DNA of 64,000 nucleotides from Kribbella sp. VKM Ac-2568 (GCF_004345365.1 NZ_SLVF01000006.1:372001-436000); one strand, 5' to 3'; shown: positions 25,085 through 35,359, numbered from the stretch's first letter. Numbers and translations are program-made. Notes: generated from the sequence alone by a model not told the origin.

Positions 25085-25723
25085 CTACTCCCTGGAGCCG
25101 GTGACCGCGATGCTGGCGCCGAGTCCGATGATCATCAGCCCGCCGGTGCCACCGACCAGTTCGAGGCGGCGCGGCGAGCGGGCGAACCACTCGCGGGCGG
25201 TCCCGGCGACCAGGGCCCACAGGCTGTCGGAGCACAAGGCGATGACGATGAAGATCAGCCCGAGCAGCAGGACCTGCAGCGACGCGGGCGCCGCGTTCTT
25301 GTCGACGAACTGCGGTAGGACCGCGGCGAAGAACACCGCTGTCTTCGCGTTCGTCACCCCGACGAGGAACCCCTGGCGCATCGCCCGCCGGGCGTTCCCG
25401 GGCTTCACCTCGCCCTGCAACGCCGCGACCAGCGACTTCCGGGTCCGGAACGCGTGTACCCCGAGATAGATCAGGTACGCCGCTCCGGCCAGCTTGACCA
25501 CGGTCAGGGCGATCGCGCTGGCGGCGATGAGCGCACCTAGCCCGAGCGCGACCGCAACAAGCATCACGGCCGCGCCGACCGTGTTCCCCACCATCGTCAA
25601 CACCGCCTCGCGCCGCCCGACAGCCAGCGCCCGCCCCACGATGAACAACACACTGGGCCCAGGAACCACGATGATCACGAACGAGGTGATCGCGAACGCG
25701 AGCAGATGATGACCGGACGGCAT
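25085..25723 (-). CDS. LysE/RhtB family translocator
   Basis: 212 aa, six helices. FVIIVVPGPSVLFIVGRALA is the RhtB-type signature (PGP after helix 1), followed by RQGFLVGVTNAKTAVFFAAV. Such proteins export homoserine, threonine, leucine or quorum-type amino acid derivatives. It is distinct from the LysE-type gene at 9154. Convergent to the MFS gene with only 4 bp between stops; no regulator adjacent. Confidence 0.9.
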   Translation of the reverse strand: MPSGHHLLAFAITSFVIIVVPGPSVLFIVGRALAVGRREAVLTMVGNTVGAAVMLVAVALGLGALIAASAIALTVVKLAGAAYLIYLGVHAFRTRKSLVAALQGEVKPGNARRAMRQGFLVGVTNAKTAVFFAAVLPQFVDKNAAPASLQVLLLGLIFIVIALCSDSLWALVAGTAREWFARSPRRLELVGGTGGLMIIGLGASIAVTGSRE

Positions 25724-25855
25724 CCCCTCACACTAGGGCCGCCCCGCCCGCAGCCGCAGGTGAATTCCGACACTCGCCAGGCTCCGGCATCTGGACGGGG
25801 GCGCGCCGGCGCGTTGACCGTGGGTGAAGCGGGCGGCTACCTTTCCAGGGACAAC

Positions 25856-25957
25856 CTGCGGTGCCATGAGGGAAACCGGTGAGAGACCGGTACGGCCGCG
25901 CCACTGTGAGCGAGCTTGCTCGTGAGTCAGGACGCTCGGGCATCAGCAGCCTTTCGA
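25856..25957 (+). promoter_or_regulatory. Cobalamin riboswitch
   Basis: Conserved parts occur in the right order: GGTGCC, GAGGGAAACCGGTGAGAGAC, the B12-box core GCGCCACTGTGA (25899-25910), and the later GAGTCAGGAC. It ends about 30 bp before cbtB, whose ribosome binding site AGGAGG could be sequestered, so control is probably at translation. Adenosylcobalamin would switch off cobalt uptake. Exact edges are estimated. Confidence 0.88.
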
Positions 25958-25988
25958 AGGGGACGCGCACTTCCCCAGGAGGTACTCG

Positions 25989-26192
25989 ATGTCTGCACCC
26001 ACGCCTGCCCGATCGGTCGCCGTACCGGCCATCTCGCCGCGCCTGCTCGCCGTCGCCCTGCTCGCGGTCGGCCTGCTGCTGATGCTCGCCTACCTGGTCG
26101 CGTTCGACCAGGGCGCCGTCTCACAGTCGGGTATGTACCTGCACGAGCTGATGCACGACGGGCGCCACCTGCTCGGCGTCCCCTGCCACTGA
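25989..26192 (+). CDS. cbtB: CbtB, small subunit of cobalt transporter
   Basis: 67 aa with one membrane helix (~residues 17-37) and the C-terminal signature LHELMHDGRHLLGVPCH. The histidines are the expected cobalt-binding residues of CbtB. It follows the cobalamin riboswitch directly, with AGGAGG before the ATG, and precedes cbtA. CbtB works with CbtA to take up Co2+ for cobalamin synthesis (family knowledge). Confidence 0.92.
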   Translation: MSAPTPARSVAVPAISPRLLAVALLAVGLLLMLAYLVAFDQGAVSQSGMYLHELMHDGRHLLGVPCH

Positions 26193-26228
26193 GTCCTGTC
26201 ACCGCCTGATCGGAAAGACAGGATCGCC

Positions 26229-26996
26229 ATGCGCACCTTCGGATCTGTTCTGGTGCGCGGACTTCTGGTGGGACTCTTCGCCGGCCTGCTGGCCGGAACC
26301 TTCGCGTACGTGATGGGCGAACCGCACATCGACTCCGCGATCGCCATCGAAGAGGCCGCCGGTGCCGCGCACACCCATGACGCGGGCGGTCAAGCCGTCC
26401 CGGCCGAGGCCGAGGAGGAGCCCCTCGTCAGCCGCACCGGCCAGCGAGCCGGCCTGTTCCTCGCCACCTCCCTGTACGGCGTGTCGCTCGGCGGCATCTT
26501 CGCGGTCGGCTTCGCCCTGTTCCGGCGCCGGCTGCGGACCGGCAGCGACTCGTACGCCGCGCTCGGGGTGGCCGCCGCGGGCTTCGTCGGCATCGTCCTC
26601 GTGCCGTTCGTCAAGTACCCGCCGAATCCACCCGCGGTCGGTGATCCGGAAACGATCACCAAGCGGACCGTGACCTACCTACTGACCGTGGTGATCGGCC
26701 TGCTCGCGGTCTGGGCCGGGGTCGCCGCCTCGCGCTGGGCCCAGCGGTTCGGCCCGGCGCAGTGGATCCGCCTCGGCGTCGGCGCGGCCGCCTTCCTGGC
26801 GACCGTGGTCGTGGCGTACCTGATCCTGCCGTCGATCAACGAGGTTCCGGGGTCGTTCCCCGCTACGCTGCTCTGGCAGTTCCGGCTCGCCTCGCTCGGG
26901 ACGCAGTCGGTGCTCTGGCTGCTCCTCGGGCTCGGGTTCGCCGCGGTGATCGACCGTCGTACTCCGGTGTCCCAGTCCGAGGTGGTTGCAGCTTGA
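26229..26996 (+). CDS. cbtA: CbtA, cobalt transporter membrane subunit
   Basis: 255 aa, about five to six helices. VRGLLVGLFAGLLAGTFAYV at the start, a His-containing loop AAGAAHTHDAGGQ and VKYPPNPPAVGDPETI are standard CbtA features. A 7-bp inverted repeat (TCCTGTC/GACAGGA, 26194-26223) lies between cbtB and cbtA and could set their expression ratio. The stop overlaps the next gene's TTG start (26993-26996). Confidence 0.92.
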   Translation: MRTFGSVLVRGLLVGLFAGLLAGTFAYVMGEPHIDSAIAIEEAAGAAHTHDAGGQAVPAEAEEEPLVSRTGQRAGLFLATSLYGVSLGGIFAVGFALFRRRLRTGSDSYAALGVAAAGFVGIVLVPFVKYPPNPPAVGDPETITKRTVTYLLTVVIGLLAVWAGVAASRWAQRFGPAQWIRLGVGAAAFLATVVVAYLILPSINEVPGSFPATLLWQFRLASLGTQSVLWLLLGLGFAAVIDRRTPVSQSEVVAA

Positions 26997-27559
26997 CGAG
27001 TCTCACGTTGGTCGCTCATGCCCTGACCCCGGACCTGCGGGGCCTCGTCCTGGGTGGCGCGGCCGCTCCGGACACGTCGAGCGTCAAGGCGGCTCGTGAG
27101 CTCAGGATCAACGCGGCCGAGGTGTACTCCGGTCCGGAGCCGGCCGCCGTGCAGACAGCGGAGGCGCTCGGCCTGGTCCCGACGGTGGACCAGGCCCTGC
27201 GCGATCGCGAGTACGGCGACTGGACCGGGCGAAGCCTCGAGGAGTTGCTCGCGGCCTCACCCGAGCCCGTCGCCGCGTGGCTCGACCGACCGCATGCCGC
27301 GCCACCCGGCGGCGAGAGCGCGAACGACCTGATCACCCGGGTCGCCGACTGGCTGGGCGACCTGGCCCAGCCCGAGACGGAGCGCAGTACGGGGGTCCGG
27401 GACGTGGCGGCCGTCGTCCATCCGGCGGTGGTTCGAGCGGCGATCCTGTATGTGCTCGAAGCGCCGGCGGAGTCCCTCCGCCACGTCGACGTCCGGCCGC
27501 TGGCCGTGGTGCGGTTCAGCGAGTACGACGGTCGCTGGAGTCTGCTCGCGGGCGGCTGA
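26993..27559 (+). CDS. Histidine-phosphatase-fold protein linked to cbtAB
   Basis: 188 aa. It is translationally coupled to cbtA by a TTGA overlap and has a TTG start. The fold is recognisable (YSGPEPAAVQTAEALG, LRDREYGDWTGRSLEEL, PGGESANDLITRV), but the catalytic RHG is replaced by AHA in LTLVAHALTPD; the second His is kept in AVVHPAVVRAAI. The riboswitch context suggests a cobalamin-related job such as CobC-type alpha-ribazole phosphate hydrolysis, though the missing Arg and Gly could mean altered or lost phosphatase activity. Confidence 0.8.
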   Translation: MTSLTLVAHALTPDLRGLVLGGAAAPDTSSVKAARELRINAAEVYSGPEPAAVQTAEALGLVPTVDQALRDREYGDWTGRSLEELLAASPEPVAAWLDRPHAAPPGGESANDLITRVADWLGDLAQPETERSTGVRDVAAVVHPAVVRAAILYVLEAPAESLRHVDVRPLAVVRFSEYDGRWSLLAGG

Positions 27560-29071
27560 TCAGCCGTCCGAGACGGTCACCTTGGCGAACAGGGGACGGC
27601 CGCTCGGGGGCATCACGAAGTTCTGCACCCGGTCGCGGACGGCGCTGTTGCTGGCCAGGTCGGCAGGGAAGATGCCGACCGCGTCGTCCCAGATGATCTT
27701 CCCGGCCTGGTCGTAGAGCTTCGACCGCTCGGCCTGGTCGATCGAGGTCCGCGCGTCCAGCAGCAGCTTGTCCAGCGCGGGGTTGCAGTAGCCGTTCCGC
27801 TTCGCGGAGCAGACGTAGAGCCGGGCCAGCGTGTAGTCGGCGTCGCCGGTCCCGCTGACGTTGGTCTGCAGGTTCATGTCCCAGTTGAGCTTGCCGAAGT
27901 CCTCCAGCCACTGGGCCCGCTCCTTCTCCAGCGGCTGCACCTTGACGCCGATCTTGGCCCAGTCCGAGATCATCGCCTGCGCCAGCGCCCGGATGTTCGG
28001 GCCACCTTCCAGGGGCCACTGCATCGAGGTGCTGAACCCGTTCGGCAACCCCGCCTCGGCCAGCAGTTGCTTCGCCTTCGCCGGGTCGTAGGAGTACGGC
28101 GACAGCTTGGGCGCGCCGATCACGCCCTGCGCGAGGGGAGCCTGGGCGACGCCGGCGAGGTCGCCGTACAGGTCCTTCACCGTGCCTTCCAGGTTGAGCG
28201 CGTGCCACATCGCCTGCCGAACCCGCTTGTCGTTGAACGGCTTGCGGTTGGAGTTGAACCAGTCGAAGAAATAGGTCCAGCTCGGCGTGGTGGCGTAGGT
28301 GATGCCCTTGCTGCCGCTGATCTGTGGCACCTGGTCCGGCGGGATCGCGGTCAGCACGTCGATCTCACCGTTCTCCAGCCCGGTGATCCGCCCGGCCACC
28401 TCGGGGATCGCGACGAACTCGAGCCGGCTCAGCTTCGGCGCGCCGTCCCAGTACGTCGGGTTGGCGGCCAGGGTGAGCTTCTCGTCCGGCGCGAACTCGG
28501 TCACGGTGAACGGCCCGGTGCCGATCGGCTTGCTGAAGAACCCCTCGGTGTTGATCTTGTCCGCCGGGCCGATGAAGAGCAGCGTCAGCGAGCTGAGCAG
28601 GGTGCCGAGCGGCTTGCTGGTCTTCACCGTGACGGTCAGGTCGTCCGTCGCCGCGAACGAGGTCACCGTCCCGTACAGCGGGACCAGCGGCCCGTCGAGC
28701 TTCTGGTGCCGCTGGTACGACGCGACCACGTCCTTCGCGGTGAACGGGGTGCCGTCGGAGAACTTCACCCCCGAGCGCAGCTTGAACACCCAGGTCGCCG
28801 GGTCCGGGTTCTCCCACGAGGTCGCCAGCACCGGCACGATCTTGCCGTCCTCGACCCGTACCAGCGGTTCCATGATCTGCTGGATCGCGGTCTGCACGGC
28901 CTCCTCGCCGGCGTACTTGTGCGTGTCCAGCGACACCGGGAACATGGCCGGCGCGTAGCGCAGCACCTGCTCCCCGCTGCCTGGTTCACTCGCGGGCGAA
29001 CAGGCGATCAGCCCGAGCGCCAGGGCAACCGCGGCCGTGGTGGCCACCAGCAACCTTCGTTTCCTCAACAC
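27560..29071 (-). CDS. Peptide-type ABC transporter substrate-binding lipoprotein
   Basis: 503 aa SBP family 5 (cluster C) protein. Lipobox LIAC with Cys24 after a basic, hydrophobic signal. SBP_bac_5 features: YAPAMFPVSLDTHKYAG near the N-terminus, WVFKLRSGVKFSDGTPFTA and NGFSTSMQWPLEGGPNIRA. GTG start with AAAGGAG. It is the last gene of the minus-strand operon beginning with the IclR regulator and should deliver a peptide-like or phosphorylated solute to permeases encoded upstream. Its stop abuts the convergent phosphatase stop (TGATCA). Confidence 0.92.
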   Translation of the reverse strand: MLRKRRLLVATTAAVALALGLIACSPASEPGSGEQVLRYAPAMFPVSLDTHKYAGEEAVQTAIQQIMEPLVRVEDGKIVPVLATSWENPDPATWVFKLRSGVKFSDGTPFTAKDVVASYQRHQKLDGPLVPLYGTVTSFAATDDLTVTVKTSKPLGTLLSSLTLLFIGPADKINTEGFFSKPIGTGPFTVTEFAPDEKLTLAANPTYWDGAPKLSRLEFVAIPEVAGRITGLENGEIDVLTAIPPDQVPQISGSKGITYATTPSWTYFFDWFNSNRKPFNDKRVRQAMWHALNLEGTVKDLYGDLAGVAQAPLAQGVIGAPKLSPYSYDPAKAKQLLAEAGLPNGFSTSMQWPLEGGPNIRALAQAMISDWAKIGVKVQPLEKERAQWLEDFGKLNWDMNLQTNVSGTGDADYTLARLYVCSAKRNGYCNPALDKLLLDARTSIDQAERSKLYDQAGKIIWDDAVGIFPADLASNSAVRDRVQNFVMPPSGRPLFAKVTVSDG

Positions 29072-29085
29072 AGTCGATCTCCTTT

Positions 29086-29110
29086 GCAGGGCAGGGCAGG
29101 GCAGGGCAGG
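29086..29110. repeat. GCAGG pentanucleotide array
   Basis: Five perfect copies of GCAGG (29086-29110) followed by two GGCTAGGGCAT units. It lies between the EEP gene stop and the SBP start, partly in the SBP ribosome-binding region. Such simple repeats are slippage-prone. Confidence 0.8.
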
Positions 29111-29136
29111 GCATGACCGGCACGGCTAGGGCATGG

Positions 29137-29943
29137 CTAGGGCATGACCTGAGGCCGCGTGAAGGTGTAGGTGGCGGCCACGGGGTGGTGGTCGGAGGGC
29201 GCGCGTCCGGCGTGGAAGAAGTCGACGACCTCGCTGCAGCGCGCCGCGAGCGGACCACGGCTGAAGATCCAGTCGATCGCCTTCGGTGGCGAGGCGAGCG
29301 GCGACAGCCTCGTGCCGATCGACCCGGTCGCCACGGTCGGTACGACGGGGTGGGTGACGGGCGAGTGCCGGCCGAGCGCCGTGAAGCTGTCCAGGAAGCT
29401 CGCGTTGCCGAGCTCCCACTGCGGCGGGCCGATGTCGTTGATGTCGACTGTGAACAGGCACGGACCGTCGCCCGCCAGGCGTTCCAGCGCCTCGGCGACC
29501 GCCCGGGCCTGGGTGACGCGCCGATTGCCGAGATCGGCTCGCTCATCGGGATGACCGGGCCAGGTCAGGTGCGCAGTACTGAACAGAAGGTCGGGCAGCT
29601 CGGGGGCGTTGGGGCGGAGGCGGGCCCAGAACAGGGCGGCGTCCGGCGAGAGGATTCCGACGTCCTCGGCGCCGTGCTCGAGCAGTTCGAACAGGTCGCG
29701 CCGCCACCACAGGTTGCTCTGCTTCTCCCAACCAGGGAAGGAATCCTCGACCCGGTCGTGTCCAGGCAGTGCCTCGTCGAGCAGCGAGCGAGTGCTGTCC
29801 TTCAGTTCCTGGACCGCCAGCAGGTCAGGCGGTCGCGTGGTCAGCAGCGCTCGCAGCGCATCCCGCCGGTCGTCGAGGTAGTAGTCGCCCCACAGGTTGT
29901 AGGTCATCGCGACGAAACTGAAGTTGCTCAAGGCAACGGTCAT
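29137..29943 (-). CDS. Endonuclease/exonuclease/phosphatase-fold protein
   Basis: 268 aa EEP-family hydrolase. FVAMTYNLWGDYYLDDRRDA (Asn of the metal site), LLAVQELKDS (catalytic Glu), STAHLTWPGH, FTVDINDIGP and the final PSDHHPVAATY (Asp-His pair) match DNase I/sphingomyelinase-like enzymes. The Asp-Ile-Asn motif reads VDINDI instead of GDxN. It has no signal peptide. The start overlaps the preceding histidine phosphatase by ATGA. Possible substrates are phosphodiesters imported by the operon's ABC transporter. Confidence 0.88.
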   Translation of the reverse strand: MTVALSNFSFVAMTYNLWGDYYLDDRRDALRALLTTRPPDLLAVQELKDSTRSLLDEALPGHDRVEDSFPGWEKQSNLWWRRDLFELLEHGAEDVGILSPDAALFWARLRPNAPELPDLLFSTAHLTWPGHPDERADLGNRRVTQARAVAEALERLAGDGPCLFTVDINDIGPPQWELGNASFLDSFTALGRHSPVTHPVVPTVATGSIGTRLSPLASPPKAIDWIFSRGPLAARCSEVVDFFHAGRAPSDHHPVAATYTFTRPQVMP

Positions 29944-30592
29944 GAGGGCTGCTCCTCGGCGCGCTCGGAGACGGATGAGGTCGGTATGTTGTAGGCGGCC
30001 AAGCCGGTCGAGCTGACGGAGCCGCCCTCCACCACGAGCCGGAGTACGGTCACCGAGCAGTTGACCGGCGGATCGAGCGACAGCTGACCGCCCGGCGGAA
30101 GGCCGAGGGCTTCCGCGGCGGCGACCCGGATCGGACCGCCGTGGGTCACTACCAGGACTCGGGTCCCGCTCATGGTGGCGCGGGCCGCCTCCCACACCCG
30201 GGTCCGGAGTTGGGCGAACGTCTCGCCGCCGCCGCGGGCGACGTCCTCGCCGCGGGCGAACGCCGCGACGACTTCGGGCTCCTCACGCAGGATCTCGGTG
30301 AAGGTCCGGCCGCCCCAGGTGCCGACGTCGATCTCCCGCCACCGGCGGTCCAACCGCGCCGGCGGGCACCCGCCCTCGGCGTACGGCTGCAGCGTCTCGG
30401 CGACTCGTTGCAGGTCGCTCGCGACCACCTGGTCGAACGACGGGAAGGCGCTGCGCAGGTACTCCGCGGCCTGCTTCGCCTGCTGCCTGCCGAGATCGCT
30501 GAGGCCGGTGCCCTGCTGTCCCTGGTACCGGTCCTCCGCATTCCACCAGGACTCGCCATGCCGGAGCAGGACCACCTCGACGTTCCGGCTCA

Positions 30593-30593
<1 letters not shown>
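29940..30593 (-). CDS. Histidine phosphatase family protein
   Basis: 217 aa phosphoglycerate-mutase-like enzyme. Catalytic RHGESWWN near residue 11, followed by GLSDLGRQQAKQAAEYLR, and the second His in VVTHGGPIRVAAAEAL. WREIDVGTWGGRTFTEIL is the usual E-x-x-x-G-x-W region. It lies between an ATPase gene (1-bp TGATG overlap) and the EEP gene (4-bp overlap), so it is a real member of the ABC operon. Together they suggest removal of phosphate groups from an imported compound (inference). Confidence 0.9.
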
Positions 30594-31592
<999 letters not shown>

Positions 31593-31603
<11 letters not shown>

Positions 31604-32594
31604 CGGTGAGCACCTTCCCGGCGTGATGGCAGGCGGAGCTGTGCGGTGCGGGTCGTCCCGGAGCGCCGAGCAGGACTGGTTCCTCGTCCGCGCAGCGCTC
31701 GGAGGCGAAGGCACAGCGCGGCCGGAACGAACATCCCGAGGGCAGGTCCAGCAGATCCGGCGGCGCACCCTGGATCGGAGTGAGCCGTTCGCGGGGTCCG
31801 TCGATCGCAGGCAGGGAACCCATCAGCCCGGCCGTGTACGGATGTGCGCTGTGCTCGTAGACCTCGCGGATCGGACCGGCCTCGACCACGCGCCCGGCGT
31901 ACATCAGGACGACGCGATCGGCGACGTCGGCCACGACGCCCAGGTCGTGGGTGATCAGGACGAGCGACATCCCTTCCTCGTCCTGCAGCCGGGCCAGCAG
32001 GTCCATGATCTGGGCCTGCACGGTGACGTCGAGGGCGGTGGTCGGCTCGTCGGCGATCAGCAGTCGCGGTGACAGGGCGAGGGCCATCGCGATCATCACG
32101 CGTTGCCGCATCCCGCCGGAGAACTGGTGCGGGTAGTCGTCGAGCCGCTTCTCGGCGGCCGGGATACCGACCCGGCGCATCAGTTCGAGCGCCTCTGCCC
32201 GCGCCTCCTTGCGGGAGGCGCCGCGGTGCTTGCGGAACATCTCGCCGATCTGCGCTCCGACCCGGAACACCGGGTTCAGGGAGCTCAGCGGATCCTGGAA
32301 CACCATCGCGATCTCCCGGCCGCGCAGTTCCCGCGTCGCGGTGGCGGGCAGCGCCAGCAGGTCGCGGCCGTCGTACTCGATGGAGCCGCCGGTCACCCGG
32401 CCCGCCGGCTTCGGGATGATGCCGAGCATCGCCTGCGCGGTGACGCTCTTGCCGCTGCCGGACTCGCCCAGCAACGCGACCGTCTCACCACGCCGTACGT
32501 CGAAGGAGGCGCCGTCGACCGCGGTCACCACGCCGGCCGACGTACTGAACTCGACCCGGAGATCCCGGACGGACAACAGAGGTTCGGACGTCAT
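31593..32594 (-). CDS. Oligopeptide-type ABC transporter ATPase (OppD/DppD-like)
   Basis: 333 aa. Walker [11 protein letters not shown]-loop [12 protein letters not shown], signature [16 protein letters not shown], Walker [16 protein letters not shown] and [14 protein letters not shown]. The OppD-type C-terminus [12 protein letters not shown] carries the Cys cluster often found in these proteins. ATG at 32594 overlaps the permease stop (TGATG). Confidence 0.93.
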
Positions 32595-33490
32595 CACAGG
32601 CTCCTCAGGCGAGGGTCGTACCGGTCCCGCAGGGCGTCGCCGAGTACGCCGAGGGACACCACCAGGAAGGCCAGCGCGATCCCCGGCACGGTGGAGATCC
32701 ACCAGGCGTCGGCCAGGTAGTTGCGCCCGTTCGCGATGGTGACGCCCCAGCTCGGCGTACTGGCCGGAGTCCCGAGACCGAGGAAGCTCAGGGACGCCTC
32801 GGCCAGGATCACGTGGCCGATCTCGACGGTCGCCACCACGAGCACCGGGGCGATGCAGGCCGGGAGCACGCAGCGACGGATCAGCCGCCACGTCCCCGCA
32901 CCGAGAGTCCGGGAGGCGTCGACGAACTCCCGCCGCCGGGTGGTCAGCGCCTGGCCGCGAGTGACCCGGGCGAACGTCACCCAGTTGGACACCGCCAGCA
33001 CGATCACCACATTGACCACGCTGGGTCCGAGCAACGCTGCGATGAAGATGGCCAGCAGGATCGAGGGGAAGGCCAGTTGGATGTCGGCGAGCCGCATCAG
33101 CACGCTGTCCAGCCAGCCGCCGAAGTACCCCGCGGCCAGGCCGACGGTGACGCCGATGGTGCCGGCCAGCAGCAGGGTGGCGAGGCCGACGGCGATCGAG
33201 ATCCTTGCCCCCTGCAACATCTGGGCGAGCAGGTCCTGGCCGACCTGGTCGGTGCCGAGGATCGCGAGTGAGCCGTCGGACAACCGGCTGCCGGGTGGTT
33301 TGAGCCGGTCCTGCGTCCGGGTGGCCACCGGGTCGAACCGGACGAGCCAGGGCCCGATCGCGGCAGCGACGACGTACACGATGATCACGGCCAGGCCGAA
33401 GCGGATCCTCGCGGAGCCGGCCCGGCCGCGCGTACTGGTGGCGGGCCTCGGTACGGCGGTGGTGGTCAGGTCGAGGTCGGTAGAGGTCAT
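32594..33490 (-). CDS. ABC transporter permease (DppC/OppC-like)
   Basis: 298 aa, with the DppC-type N-terminal helix then a TM domain containing LGTDQVGQDLLAQMLQGARI and the EAA loop REFVDASRTLGAGTWRLIRR. Conserved C-terminal EASLSFLGLGTP and PSWGVTIANGRNYL. ATG 33490 follows the DppB stop by 1 bp; a GTG three codons earlier (33499) would overlap by 8 bp. Pairs with the following permease. Confidence 0.9.
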   Translation of the reverse strand: MTSTDLDLTTTAVPRPATSTRGRAGSARIRFGLAVIIVYVVAAAIGPWLVRFDPVATRTQDRLKPPGSRLSDGSLAILGTDQVGQDLLAQMLQGARISIAVGLATLLLAGTIGVTVGLAAGYFGGWLDSVLMRLADIQLAFPSILLAIFIAALLGPSVVNVVIVLAVSNWVTFARVTRGQALTTRRREFVDASRTLGAGTWRLIRRCVLPACIAPVLVVATVEIGHVILAEASLSFLGLGTPASTPSWGVTIANGRNYLADAWWISTVPGIALAFLVVSLGVLGDALRDRYDPRLRSL

Positions 33491-33491
33491 C

Positions 33492-34418
33492 TCAGTCACC
33501 AGCCAGGCGGACGCGGGGGTCCAGGAAGCCGTAGATCAGATCCACGAGCAGGTTGATTCCGACGAAGATGGTGGCCACCAGCAGGATCGACGCCTGGACG
33601 ACGCCGTAGTCGCGGCGGCCGATCGAGTCGATCAGCAGGCGGCCCACGCCGGGCCAGGCGAACACGGTCTCGACGATCACCGTGCCGCCGAGGAGAGCGC
33701 CGAACTGCAGCCCGACCACGGTGACGATCGGGATCAGGGCGTTGCGCAGCGCGTGCGACAGGATCACCGTCGACTCCAGCAGGCCCTTGGCCCGGGCGGT
33801 CTGCACGTAGCCCTCGTGCACCACCTCGAGCAGTCCGCTGCGGGTGAGGCGGACCAGGATCGCCAGGAAGGGCAGTGCGAGCGTGATGGTCGGCAGCACC
33901 AGGTGCGCCCACGAACCGGAGCCCGAGCTGGGCAGGACCTGCAGCCCGCGGGCGAAGAGGAGGATCATCACGATGCCCAGCCAGAACGACGGAGTGGACT
34001 GACCGAGCAGCGAGAACACGGAGATGCCGCGGTCGATCCAGGTGTTCGCCCGCAGCGCCGCCACCACACCGAGCGGGAGGCCGATCAGCAGGGACACCAG
34101 CAGCGCCGTGCTGGCCAGCTGGACCGTGGCCGGAACCCGTTGCAGGACAAGGCTCATCGAGTCCGCGTTCAGCCGGAACGACTGCCCGAAGTCGAGCCGG
34201 ACGACGTTCGAGAGGTAGGTCGCGTACTGCTGGATCAGCGAGTGGTCCAGGCCGAGCTGGGCCCGCAGCGCCGCGACCTGCGCCTGGTCCGCGTCCGGCC
34301 CGAGCATGATGTACGCCGGATCGCCGGGCACCAGGCGCAGTACGACGAAGATGATCGTGACCGCGCCCCAGAGCACGAACACCGAGAAGAACAACCGCCG
34401 CAGAACATAAGCCGCCAT
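33492..34418 (-). CDS. ABC transporter permease (DppB/OppB-like)
   Basis: 308 aa. Starts MAAYVLRRLFFSVFVLWGAV, the standard N-terminal helix of DppB-type permeases, with VVLRLVPGDPAY and the EAA loop GYVQTARAKGLLES. The end region AWPGVGRLLIDSIGRRDY is typical of the family. TGATG overlap with the upstream IclR gene shows co-translation from the regulator onward. Confidence 0.92.
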   Translation of the reverse strand: MAAYVLRRLFFSVFVLWGAVTIIFVVLRLVPGDPAYIMLGPDADQAQVAALRAQLGLDHSLIQQYATYLSNVVRLDFGQSFRLNADSMSLVLQRVPATVQLASTALLVSLLIGLPLGVVAALRANTWIDRGISVFSLLGQSTPSFWLGIVMILLFARGLQVLPSSGSGSWAHLVLPTITLALPFLAILVRLTRSGLLEVVHEGYVQTARAKGLLESTVILSHALRNALIPIVTVVGLQFGALLGGTVIVETVFAWPGVGRLLIDSIGRRDYGVVQASILLVATIFVGINLLVDLIYGFLDPRVRLAGD

Positions 34419-35176
34419 CAGGCGCCCCGACGGTGGGCCAGCTGGGCCGCGGGTGGTGCGCTGAGCTGTCTTGCGCCGCGGGTGAGAGCGGTCAGGACGA
34501 CGCGGATCTCTTCGATCGCGGTCGCGCCGCCCGCGAGTTCGGCGCCGAGGGACGCCACGCACTGCCCGTCCGCATCACGCACCGGTACTGCGACCATCCG
34601 CGGGAGCGAGGCGACCGGCCGGGAGTTGTGGGCGAAGCCGGTCTCCCGGGCGCGGTGCAGGGCCGCGAGGGTGTTGTGCCGGTCGCCGCTGTCGGCCAGG
34701 TGGGCGTCGACCTCGCTGGCGGGGAACGCGGACAGGTAGGCCCGGCCCAACGCACTCCGGTGCAGCGACACCGGATCACCGGGCTTCACCGTCGGTCGTA
34801 GCTCACTGGAACCTCTGGCCGGACCGGCCACGGCTGCTACCTCGAGCACGGTGCAGCCGACACCGCCCGCGGCAGGACGAGGCCCGGGCCTCGCCAGTAC
34901 TACGGTCCGCCCGAGCCGGCCGCCCAAACCGGACAGCAGGTCACCCGGGCCGGCCGTAGTACAGGTCGAGCCGCGGAGTCCGCTCAGGCCCTCGGCGGCG
35001 CAGTACTGGTGATCGCCGACGCGGTCGACCAGCCCGTGCTCGCAGAACGTGATCAGGATCCGGTGGACCGTGCTCTTGTGCAGCCCGACCGCGACCGCGA
35101 GCTCGGTGACGCCGTACGGGCGGTTCTGCCGGTTGAGCTCGGCCAGGACGGTCAGGGCTCGGCTCAGCGACTGCAT
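34418..35176 (-). CDS. IclR-family regulator heading a peptide ABC operon
   Basis: 252 aa. N-terminal winged HTH with ALTVLAELNRQNRPYGVTEL and AVAVGLHKSTVHRILITFCE, then an IclR effector domain (LHRSALGRAYLSAFPASEV, ARETGFAHNSRPVASLPRM). It is the first gene of the operon running to 27560, so it probably controls its own transporter. The divergent intergenic region carries LacI-like AACGTT sites rather than an obvious IclR box. Confidence 0.88.
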   Translation of the reverse strand: MQSLSRALTVLAELNRQNRPYGVTELAVAVGLHKSTVHRILITFCEHGLVDRVGDHQYCAAEGLSGLRGSTCTTAGPGDLLSGLGGRLGRTVVLARPGPRPAAGGVGCTVLEVAAVAGPARGSSELRPTVKPGDPVSLHRSALGRAYLSAFPASEVDAHLADSGDRHNTLAALHRARETGFAHNSRPVASLPRMVAVPVRDADGQCVASLGAELAGGATAIEEIRVVLTALTRGARQLSAPPAAQLAHRRGA

Positions 35177-35208
35177 GGCGGCCTCGATTCGGGCGGAGTC
35201 TTGTTACA

Positions 35209-35322
35209 TGAACGTTAACGGGAGCGTTAATGCACCGTAGAAGTGTGTGATTTACGTGTCAATAGGACGCCGTTCCAGTGGGCGCAACAGCCGATTGACG
35301 ACGAATTCCCGTGAACGTTAAC
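35209..35322. promoter_or_regulatory. LacI-like AACGTTAAC sites between IclR operon and DUF6772 gene
   Basis: TGAACGTTAAC occurs at 35209-35219 and 35312-35322, with a degenerate GAGCGTTAATG at 35222-35232. The central CG-containing palindrome AACGTT is characteristic of LacI-family operators. The LacI gene lies 1.4 kb downstream. Occupying both sides of the divergent region, it could repress both transcription units. Confidence 0.65.
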
Positions 35323-35359
35323 TTCGCTGTCATCCACCCCCGTCACCCTGGAGGCACGC

